Source: Bartonella vinsonii subsp. arupensis OK-94-513 (GTDB taxonomy: Bacteria > Pseudomonadota > Alphaproteobacteria > Rhizobiales > Rhizobiaceae). From it: DNA of 64,000 nt. Below are positions 49,434-56,213 of this stretch, piece by piece; the stretch's first letter is position 1; the number at the start of each line of letters is the position of its first letter. A program made the translations under genes and the position numbers. The stretch covers positions 488,487 through 552,486 of the forward strand of contig NZ_JH725037.1 in the NCBI RefSeq assembly GCF_000278235.1, read 5' to 3'. The notes beneath the pieces were generated by a model. The model worked only from the letters and a program-made list of their open reading frames with translations. It was not told where the DNA came from and made no database searches.

Positions 49434-49742
49434 TTATCTCCTTTTGCGGTAATTAGAAGGACTGTAACTTGATGCGCCCCAAAAGCCCTTGTTGCGGTTG
49501 CGAAATTTTGTATCAATCCACAACCACCAGATACGAAATGCTTTATCATCGTTCTTGGTAATTTGAACCATAATGAACCATAAGGGTGGTGCAATTACCC
49601 ACAAAAAGATATTTATAGTCATAGCAACAGTCGCAACACCAACAACCATAACGATAAGCGGCATCATAGGCACACCCCAAATTGTTGGAACACGGGTTGC
49701 TCCTTTGAATAAAGGAAATGCTTCATGTTTTTGTGGTTTCAT
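49434..49742 (-). CDS. trwM: TrwM, VirB3-type membrane protein
   Basis: A 102-residue protein with a hydrophobic hairpin (about 24-60: PLIVMVVGVATVAMTINIFLWVIAPPLWFIMV). The FKGATRVPTIWGVP segment before it is the VirB3 signature. It partners TrwK in pilus assembly and lies between the trwL array and trwK. Its last codons contain the trwK ribosome site. Confidence 0.95.
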   Translation of the reverse strand: MKPQKHEAFPLFKGATRVPTIWGVPMMPLIVMVVGVATVAMTINIFLWVIAPPLWFIMVQITKNDDKAFRIWWLWIDTKFRNRNKGFWGASSYSPSNYRKRR

Positions 49743-49756
49743 GGGCAGCTCTTCAG

Positions 49757-50068
49757 TTAGTGAATGTAAAACAAGAAAGCGCTAATATAAAATGCTGCGC
49801 CTGCAACGATAACACTGAACGACCACCGTATAAATGTAGCTCTTGAAATGATGCGAAATAGATAAATAAGCAATAGAAAGAAAAAAATAACAGCACCAAC
49901 AATGGGAATAATCATACTTAACCCATATTGCATACCTATAAAAATATCTATAGCTCTGGTTTTTGTTTGAGCATAGGCAGGTTTGTTCATTAAGAATATA
50001 ATTAATGTTATAATAAAAGTACTGATCTTTTTACCAGTTTCCGCTTGAAGAATAGTTGATTGTTTCAT
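49757..50068 (-). CDS. trwL: TrwL, VirB2-type pilin, divergent last copy
   Basis: A 103-residue pilin precursor: signal peptide ending KPAYAQ and two hydrophobic helices (GLSMIIPIVGAVIFFFLLLIYLF; IRWSFSVIVAGAAFYISAFLF). It keeps the family plan but lacks the GYAGRYIEKDTFVRWA block shared by the other four copies. It is the copy nearest trwM. I chose ATG 50068 (GAGGACGAG just upstream); the frame from 50083 has no ribosome site. It may be a specialised or the ancestral copy. Confidence 0.9.
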   Translation of the reverse strand: MKQSTILQAETGKKISTFIITLIIFLMNKPAYAQTKTRAIDIFIGMQYGLSMIIPIVGAVIFFFLLLIYLFRIISRATFIRWSFSVIVAGAAFYISAFLFYIH

Positions 50069-50211
50069 GCTTCTCGTCCTCATTATGAATGAGTTTACTA
50101 TAAATAATATTTCCTATTTCTATGCATAAGAAAAATTATTACAGATACATCTGCAACCAATTGATATAATGTTAAAAACATTTCGTGCATTTTCTAATTT
50201 CATATTTTTCT

Positions 50212-50523
50212 TCATTTCGGCGCAAATAACATCGCAGTAAGTTGAACTGCTGACCCAGCAATGATAACACCAACCGCCCACCGCACAAATGTATCCTTTT
50301 CGATATAGCGCCCTGCGTAACCTATGGCTAAGCATAAAAGTATGACAGCAGCGGCTATAGGGATAATTTTTTCAGTAAGTTCACTCTGTAGCTTGGTTAA
50401 AGCGTCCTTAGCATTTTTCAGATCCGCATATGCAGGGTGAGACATAAAAAATGCAGTTACAGCTGCAGAAGTTGCGATAATTCTACTGTTAATTTTTGAT
50501 TGGGAATTATTAAATTGTTTCAT
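50212..50523 (-). CDS. trwL: TrwL, VirB2-type pilin, copy 4
   Basis: A 103-residue pilin precursor with signal peptide ending HPAYAD, a variable segment of about 25 residues (LKNAKDALTKLQSELTEK), and the conserved block IIPIAAAVILLCLAIGYAGR followed by YIEKDTFVRWAVGVIIAGSA. Processing should give the major Trw pilus subunit. The conserved block is nearly the same in DNA as in copies 1-3, while the signal and variable parts differ. Confidence 0.93.
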   Translation of the reverse strand: MKQFNNSQSKINSRIIATSAAVTAFFMSHPAYADLKNAKDALTKLQSELTEKIIPIAAAVILLCLAIGYAGRYIEKDTFVRWAVGVIIAGSAVQLTAMLFAPK

Positions 50524-50643
50524 ATTTTACTCTAACGTTTTTATATTCTTGATATCGGTAAGATATTCATTGGTTTCGATGCAACTCATGAAAAACCTTT
50601 ACCTTTAAAAAACACCTTGTATTTCATTACATGATAATTAACG

Positions 50644-50961
50644 TCATTGTGGTTTAAATAGCATCATGGCAATTTGGGTTGCTGACCCAGCAATGATAAC
50701 ACCAACCGCCCACCGCACAAATGTATCCTTTTCAATATAACGTCCTGCGTAACCTATGGCTAAGCACAAAAGTATAACGGCAGCTGCAATAGGAATAATT
50801 TTTTCGACAAGTTCTTTTTGCAAACCGTCTAAAGCTTTTTTTGCATTACCCAGAGTGTTTTGAGCATATACAGGACTGCTTAAAAAAAATACAGTTATAG
50901 CTGCAGCAATTGAACTGCTTGTATTATTATTTTTTGAACGGAAATTAATTAATCGCTTCAT
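50644..50961 (-). CDS. trwL: TrwL, VirB2-type pilin, copy 3
   Basis: A 105-residue pilin precursor with signal peptide ending SPVYAQ and the variable segment NTLGNAKKALDGLQKELVEK. From IIPIAAAVILLC to VGVIIAGSA it is identical in protein to copy 4, but the last residues differ (TQIAMMLFKPQ against VQLTAMLFAPK). It is separated from its neighbours by 120-140 bases of unrelated AT-rich sequence. Confidence 0.93.
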   Translation of the reverse strand: MKRLINFRSKNNNTSSSIAAAITVFFLSSPVYAQNTLGNAKKALDGLQKELVEKIIPIAAAVILLCLAIGYAGRYIEKDTFVRWAVGVIIAGSATQIAMMLFKPQ

Positions 50962-51100
50962 ATTGTTTAGCCTATTAGATTGTAATTGATATCAAAATAG
51001 TTTTTGTTTGCAAGATAGAACAAACGTCTCTTGATATGGATGAAATTACTGGATCCCGAACTTTTTTTATATGAAAGAAACATTTCATATCTCAATAAAT

Positions 51101-51421
51101 TCACCCATTAGTTTTAAATAATAAATTCGCAAGTTCGACTGCAGAGCCCGCAATGACAACGCCGATTGCCCATCGTACGAACGTATCTTTTTCGATGTAA
51201 CGTCCTGCATAACCAATTGCTAAGCACAAAAGTATGACAGCAGCGGCTAGAGGGATAATTATATCTAATTGTTTTTTGAATTCATCTAGAGCTTTTTTTG
51301 CATTTTCTAAGCCTTTTGCTTGAGCATACGCATTATGAGTCATAAAAAATACACTTGTTGTAGCAATAATTACGTTAATTCTATTGCTCATTGTTGCTTT
51401 AAGAGTATTGAATTGTTTCAT
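51101..51421 (-). CDS. trwL: TrwL, VirB2-type pilin, copy 2
   Basis: A 106-residue pilin precursor with signal peptide ending HNAYAQ and the variable segment AKGLENAKKALDEFKKQLD. The conserved core reads IIPLAAAVILLC and FVRWAIGVVIAGSAVELANLLF; the AIGVV form is shared with copy 1 and separates copies 1-2 from 3-4. Confidence 0.93.
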   Translation of the reverse strand: MKQFNTLKATMSNRINVIIATTSVFFMTHNAYAQAKGLENAKKALDEFKKQLDIIIPLAAAVILLCLAIGYAGRYIEKDTFVRWAIGVVIAGSAVELANLLFKTNG

Positions 51422-51576
51422 ATTATTTACCTTTATTCAGAGTATAGTTTGGCATAAAAACTTTTTTCTTAGTTATAAGTAATACCTTATATTGATTGGG
51501 TAAAATCACTGAAATTTATACTTCTGTTTGAATAAAAAAGGATACTTCATACTATCAACTTTATGATTCATTCTCA

Positions 51577-51894
51577 CTATACTTTTGTAAACAATAAATT
51601 GGCAAGTTCGGCTGCAGATCCTGCAATGACGACGCCGATAGCCCATCGTACAAATGTATCTTTTTCAATGTAGCGGCCTGCATAACCAATTGCTAAGCAC
51701 AAAAGTATAACAGCAGCTGCGATAGGAATAATTTTTCCCAATTCTGTTTGGAATTTGGTTAAAGCATTTTTTGCATTGTCTAAATTTTGTGCTTGGGCAC
51801 ATATAGGATGAGCCATAAGTAATACAGTAATAGCTGCAGCAGTCTTAATAATTTTATTATGAGCCTTTGTGGGGAGAATATTTGATTGTTTCAT
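51577..51894 (-). CDS. trwL: TrwL, VirB2-type pilin, copy 1
   Basis: A 105-residue pilin precursor, first in the array. The signal peptide ends HPICAQ. The variable segment is AQNLDNAKNALTKFQTELGK. The core matches copy 2 (FVRWAIGVVIAGSAAELANLLF). Its ATG overlaps the stop of the 88-residue gene by four bases, so the array is joined to that gene. Confidence 0.93.
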   Translation of the reverse strand: MKQSNILPTKAHNKIIKTAAAITVLLMAHPICAQAQNLDNAKNALTKFQTELGKIIPIAAAVILLCLAIGYAGRYIEKDTFVRWAIGVVIAGSAAELANLLFTKV

Positions 51895-52157
51895 GTTTTT
51901 TCATCCTGATTAAGTTTAAAATTGCCGTAAACAACACCTCTTTCATGAAGAAATTTAAAGAGATATTTTGGATCAGCCCAAGTCCTTAATTTTCCTCTTT
52001 GCGTAAGAAGTGTGTATTTATTTGCTTTTCCAGTTAATGGATCATCTGCAACAAATGTAAAATACCATTCCCTCTCGGAGCGCATCACAACCGTAATTTC
52101 ACGTGCTGCTTTCTGAGTGAATGCCATATCAACACTGTTTTGTTCTATCATTTTCAT
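51891..52157 (-). CDS. small unknown protein at the head of the trwL array
   Basis: A hydrophilic protein of 88 residues with no signal peptide or membrane helix. The core is REWYFTFVADDPLTGKANKY followed by TQRGKLRTWADPKYLFKFLH and GVVYGNFKL. I recall similar small proteins beside plasmid transfer genes but cannot name a function. The position corresponds roughly to the korA/korB regulators upstream of trwL in other Bartonella. No helix-turn-helix is evident, so I do not assign korA or korB. GAGGG precedes the ATG. It overlaps trwL copy 1 by four bases. Confidence 0.75.
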   Translation of the reverse strand: MKMIEQNSVDMAFTQKAAREITVVMRSEREWYFTFVADDPLTGKANKYTLLTQRGKLRTWADPKYLFKFLHERGVVYGNFKLNQDEKT

Positions 52158-52231
52158 TATTATGCCCTCAATTAGAAGAGATTTTATCTAATCTTACTAA
52201 TTTAGAGCTTTAACATTTCTTTATCTACCTT

Positions 52232-52861
52232 TCATTCTTGTTGTTTTCTAAAAGAGGCATCTTCTGCTGTAAAAACATCACGAGCACTACTTACCTTATG
52301 TGCAAATGCGTCCACTAGTTCTTCTGAAGAGGAAGGAAGAGCTTCTGTTTCTACTGTTTGATCTGACTCTTCTGTATGAAGTTGTACAGGTTCTTGTGAT
52401 TTGTCACTTGATAATGCAGAAGTTTCCATTGTGATATGGGAGCCAACTTTCCTTACAGAAGTATCAATAAAATCATTTTCGAAACTTTTGGGCTTGTAAA
52501 AACTTAGCACAGCTCGCAATATTGTTTTTTTATAGAGACCCGTTAAAGTAGTTTGTACAATTTTAAGATCTTTGCATGAATTATACGTACTCGAACGAGA
52601 AACATGGAACCATTTTAGATTCTGAACATCAATTTGTTCTAAAGATATGTCAAAATCATGTCCATTTTTCTTAAGTTGTTCATTTGCTGCGATGGTTTCT
52701 CTAAACCTAAATGACTGATGTAATAATTCATCACGCGCATTTATTGCACAGATATCACCCAACGGCTCTTGCATAGCAACAGTTGAAAATGCTGCAGGAT
52801 GTACAGAAGACGCGCATACAGTAGCAAGCGTTATGAAGTTTGAAATAGTCATAAGCAACAC
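52232..52861 (-). CDS. trwN: TrwN-like protein (VirB1 family), partly degenerate
   Basis: A protein of 209 residues. Residues 5-45 (CASSVHPAAFSTVAMQEPLG, then CAIN) align with the lytic transglycosylase start of VirB1 proteins, and GHDFDISLEQIDVQNLKWF followed by a NSCKDL segment matches their second block (usually DVGLMQIN and PC.NL). The catalytic Glu is kept in QEP, but the usual ES becomes EP and the GLMQIN residues are changed. The last 70 residues are Ser/Glu-rich. It would open the wall for the channel if active. The frame begins with GTG 52861 overlapping the upstream gene; ATG 52852 is the alternative start. Confidence 0.72.
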   Translation of the reverse strand: MLLMTISNFITLATVCASSVHPAAFSTVAMQEPLGDICAINARDELLHQSFRFRETIAANEQLKKNGHDFDISLEQIDVQNLKWFHVSRSSTYNSCKDLKIVQTTLTGLYKKTILRAVLSFYKPKSFENDFIDTSVRKVGSHITMETSALSSDKSQEPVQLHTEESDQTVETEALPSSSEELVDAFAHKVSSARDVFTAEDASFRKQQE

Positions 52862-53475
52862 ACCTGATGATGAAAAACTCTATTGAGGTAAGCATAAATC
52901 CTGCATGGCTCTTTTGATTGCTGCCACACTACATTTCTATAGATCTGTGAAATGAGATTATTTAATTTAAAATGTCTGCCACTAACATAGATTTGATTTC
53001 TTTCAAGAACATGTTTAATGCATGACAATACTTGGACAATTATGTAAATGTACGAAAAAAAACCGAATATATTAAACCAACCAATATTATAATTATTACG
53101 TTTATAAAAAGAGAGTTTGCTATAAACTGATAACTGTTTTTGGAAGTTTATCGAAGTTGATAGTGTAATATAATCTTCTGATTGTTCAAATCTTTCTGGA
53201 GAACATTGATATGAAGGCACAGTCCCCTGTATGCGAACGTATTTTTCATTGTTAAAATAGACTGCACTCTCATTATTTGTGGAGGGCTTGTTCTTTATTG
53301 CATATTGCCATAATTTATAGAATGGCGATTTATGTTCACTTTTTACTACTGATTCACAAGAGTCAGAGAGATATGATGGAGTTTGTGCACCCCATTTAGC
53401 AATCTCAGGGATTAAACTGAAAAAGGATACAATTGTGACAGCTGAGATACAAATTAATAACTCTTCGTTGTTCAA
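52849..53475 (-). CDS. unknown membrane protein, first gene of the trw minus-strand unit
   Basis: A protein of 208 residues of unknown family. It has a hydrophobic N-terminus (LLICISAVTIVSFFSLIP, anchor or signal) and a second membrane segment near residues 130-150 (WFNIFGFFSYIYIIVQVLS). A polar, Tyr/Ser-rich region lies between, and the C-terminus is basic with several Cys. The start is TTG 53475 with CGGAG eight bases upstream. It overlaps trwN by 13 bases, which supports translation coupling and membership in the operon. Confidence 0.65.
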   Translation of the reverse strand: MNNEELLICISAVTIVSFFSLIPEIAKWGAQTPSYLSDSCESVVKSEHKSPFYKLWQYAIKNKPSTNNESAVYFNNEKYVRIQGTVPSYQCSPERFEQSEDYITLSTSINFQKQLSVYSKLSFYKRNNYNIGWFNIFGFFSYIYIIVQVLSCIKHVLERNQIYVSGRHFKLNNLISQIYRNVVWQQSKEPCRIYAYLNRVFHHQVCCL

Positions 53476-53529
53476 AGCATATCTCCGTCAAAGTGATATA
53501 TTCATCGTAATTGTAATTTCGATAATAAA

Positions 53530-53550
53530 TAGACAGAAATTGTCTATAAT
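53530..53550. promoter_or_regulatory. inverted repeat in the divergent promoter gap of the trw island
   Basis: TAGACA-GAAAT-TGTCTA (53530-53546) lies between the divergent 208-residue gene and the H-NS-family gene and overlaps TATAAT (53545-53550), a possible -10 for the plus-strand gene. A dimeric repressor bound here could control both directions. The binding protein is unknown. Confidence 0.5.
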
Positions 53551-53603
53551 TGTGTTTAAAATATGGCAAAGCACAATTCTTTTTTGCAAGGGGAGTAATT
53601 AAG

Positions 53604-53891
53604 GTGAATGATCTCAAAAATATGAACTTTGATGAGTTACAAGAGATGCGTGCCCAAATTGATATGGAATTGAAAAAACGACAAGAAAAAGAGAAGCAGA
53701 ATGCGCGAAGAAAAATTCTTGAAATTGCTAGCGCACATGGAATTAATATCGCTGATCTTGTAAGCAAAGAACGTCATTATAGAAATCCGAACAACCAATG
53801 GGAATTGTGGAATGGACGGGGGCGTAGACCTAAGTGGATTAAAGAATGGTTGGAGAATGGTTATGCGCTTGAAGAATTAGAAGTAACATAG
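53604..53891 (+). CDS. H-NS family DNA-binding protein
   Basis: A 95-residue protein with an N-terminal coiled-coil oligomerisation helix (FDELQEMRAQIDMELKKRQE) and a C-terminal H-NS DNA-binding segment (RNPNNQWELWNGRGRRPKWI, with the GRGRRP AT-hook-like loop). Such HvrA/H-NS proteins silence AT-rich, often acquired, DNA. Divergent from the trw unit, it is a likely regulator of trw and of itself. GTG 53604 has GGGGAG ten bases upstream; the frame extends 18 codons further without similarity. Confidence 0.88.
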   Translation: MNDLKNMNFDELQEMRAQIDMELKKRQEKEKQNARRKILEIASAHGINIADLVSKERHYRNPNNQWELWNGRGRRPKWIKEWLENGYALEELEVT

Positions 53892-54498
53892 TGCATAGGC
53901 AATATTTGCAAGCTACGAGCATACCAAGAAATATGAACTTGAGGCATATATTTTTTAGTTTGATGCGTAAAAATGCTAAGCTGATGTGTGAGAATATTGC
54001 GTTATTAATAAAACTATAGCGAATACGAATGCGTTTATTCAGGTATGAAAATACGCCATTTTTCGCAGAGCTTTGTATTTTTGCCATGTTGATCTGTAGA
54101 ACAGTGACTTGGTGCTTTTATGGGTTTTGGTTTCATTCTTGTAAGATTATAGATATCAGGTATTGCTTTTTTCTTTGTTACCGTTTGTATGGTCTAGATG
54201 AAAGGATATTTTGGAATGTTTATTGTCAGCGTTCATGATGTGTATCATTAAAAAGAGCACGTTGAAGGACGAAAAAGTGAGGCTATTCTTTAGCCTTTTT
54301 CTGTTTTTTTTGTATTGCGCAAGAAGAGGGGCATGCAGTATTCATAAACACCATGATGGTAGAGTGTGGATCACTTTAGAATATATCATACATGGATTTT
54401 TCCAGGACATTGGTATTTTAAAATAAATAAAGGAATTCTCTTTTTAAGAAAGAATCTTAATTCATAAATTATAAAAAGTGAAATGGTATGACTTTCGT
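53892..54498. other. gap between the trw island and the FAD monooxygenase gene
   Basis: About 600 AT-rich bases holding only short chance-like frames on both strands (such as 54029-54238 and 54211-54426 on the plus strand) without known motifs. No tRNA, integrase or attachment repeat was recognised. This is the right border of the island. Confidence 0.5.
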
Positions 54499-55794
54499 TC
54501 AAAGCGGGAGGCCATGAAGAAGGCGTGGCGCATTGGGAGTGAGGCCGGAAGCTTCTTGAATGAAATATTCCTTTATTTTGGGTGCCTGATTGATAATTCC
54601 AAGACCGGCATCTCGGAGTATGCGTAAGAGGAGATTATCATTAGAAAAAAGATGATTAAGCCAATCATTACTCAAAGCCATACGGACAATTTCAAAACGT
54701 CTCCAGCTTTGATAGCGCTCTAAAGCAATGAGGGATCCAATATCAAGACCTAATCGCGCTGTTTCAATAATAACTTCGGAAAGTGCGGCGCTATCGCGTA
54801 ATCCTAAGTTGAGTCCTTGTCCTGCAATCGGGTGAATTGTGTGGGCTGCATCACCAACGAGAGCAAAACGAGGTTTAATGCATTGGCGTGTTAAAGAAAG
54901 GCTCAAGGGAAAAATTTGTCGCTCTCCATTCCAAGAGAGTTTTCCAAGTCTATGGCCAATGCGTTTTTTAAGCTCTGTTTCAAAAATAAGAGCATCAGCT
55001 TTAAAATAATATTGTGCAGTTTTATGGTGTTCATTCCATACAATGGCAGAGCGATTGCCTTTAAGAGGGAGAAGAGCAAAAGGTCCAGCAGGTAAGAAAT
55101 GTTGAATTGCTTGACCATGATGGGGTTTTTCATGCTCAATCGTGCAAATGATTGCTGTTTGTTTATAGGAATGAGAAAAGTTTTTAAGACCTGCTTTTTC
55201 GCGTAATTTCGAATGTGCTCCGTTGGCAGCAATAAGCAACTTCGTTTGCCAAATTTCTTCATTGCTTAAAGTGACAGTTGTATGTTGATCTTCTTGATGA
55301 AAATCAATGACCTGCATGTTTGCAATAAAAGTGATCTCTAGATCTTCGACACGCTTTTTTAAAGCCTTGATAAGGTCTCTATGTTCCACCATAGCAGCAA
55401 AGGGTTCGTTAGGAGTAACATCACCTTCAAAGGTTAAAAGCGTTGGCTTGACAGGATCATAGGCGCATGCATCTGTGATGATCATTGAATGAATGGGTTG
55501 TGCAGAGGGGTTCATATGCTCCCAACATTGTAGTTGTTTTAACATACGAATAGAAGCAGCAGAAAGGGCGATGGTTCGTATATGAGAAGGGGGAAGTTCT
55601 TCTTGAGAAGCAGCATCAACAATATTGATATTTAGATTAGGGGCTGCTTGCTTGAGCGCTATTGCTAAGGTGAGACCAACAGCTGCTCCCCCTGCAATAA
55701 GAAGATCGCATTGCCTGATATTTTTATTGGATTTTGTTTTTTTATTAGGTTTTACATTTTTATTGGGATGAGGATACACAACACTTCGTTCCAT
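54499..55794 (-). CDS. UbiH/UbiF/COQ6-type FAD-dependent monooxygenase
   Basis: A flavin hydroxylase acting on the ubiquinone ring. From ATG 55794 it has 431 residues: the FAD dinucleotide motif DLLIAGGAAVGLTLAIALKQ near residue 30, the ring-binding block FALLPLKGNRSAIVWNEH, and the second FAD motif RFALVGDAAHTIHPIAGQGLNLG near 310. An Asn/Lys-rich stretch (NKNVKPNKKTKSNKN) precedes the domain and is unusual. The frame stays open 67 more codons upstream with low-complexity basic sequence. No clear ribosome site supports either start. Which ring position it hydroxylates cannot be said. Confidence 0.88.
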   Translation of the reverse strand: MERSVVYPHPNKNVKPNKKTKSNKNIRQCDLLIAGGAAVGLTLAIALKQAAPNLNINIVDAASQEELPPSHIRTIALSAASIRMLKQLQCWEHMNPSAQPIHSMIITDACAYDPVKPTLLTFEGDVTPNEPFAAMVEHRDLIKALKKRVEDLEITFIANMQVIDFHQEDQHTTVTLSNEEIWQTKLLIAANGAHSKLREKAGLKNFSHSYKQTAIICTIEHEKPHHGQAIQHFLPAGPFALLPLKGNRSAIVWNEHHKTAQYYFKADALIFETELKKRIGHRLGKLSWNGERQIFPLSLSLTRQCIKPRFALVGDAAHTIHPIAGQGLNLGLRDSAALSEVIIETARLGLDIGSLIALERYQSWRRFEIVRMALSNDWLNHLFSNDNLLLRILRDAGLGIINQAPKIKEYFIQEASGLTPNAPRLLHGLPL

Positions 55795-56213
55795 TGTTGG
55801 CAGTTTGTTCGCTTTTAAACAGAATATCTTTTTTAATATCACCTTTTCTACACTATTTCGATTCCTCTTTTTTTTAAAGGACGAGGTTTTCTTCTCACGC
55901 TGATCTATAGTGGGTAGGTACTTGATTTTCCTTTTTTTTAACCATTTGTGTGTTTCATTTAGTTTCTCTGGGAAAACTTTGCCCTTAATATTCAATATCG
56001 ACTTTACACTTTATCAATGCAAAAGAAAACTGAAATACAACAGAAACGATGTGGTCTTTTAAAGATGTAATGAAAGTCTTTTATGTTACGGTCTTAAAGG
56101 ATCATGTTTTATAAGCATGGTAGAGAAATTGTTATGATTACGATGGTTAAAACTGTGTTAATATTTTTCGGTCATAATTCTTTCATGCGAAGATTTTAAT
56201 TTGGAATTGATGG

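Noticed and set aside
50120..51894. Repeated near-identical blocks at regular spacing, considered as a CRISPR array
   Set aside because: The repeats are the coding cores of the trwL pilin genes, about 440 bases apart, with no short spacer-repeat pattern.
54029..54426. Two short plus-strand frames right of the trw island
   Set aside because: Cys/Phe-rich products without motifs, no convincing ribosome sites; probably chance frames in AT-rich DNA.
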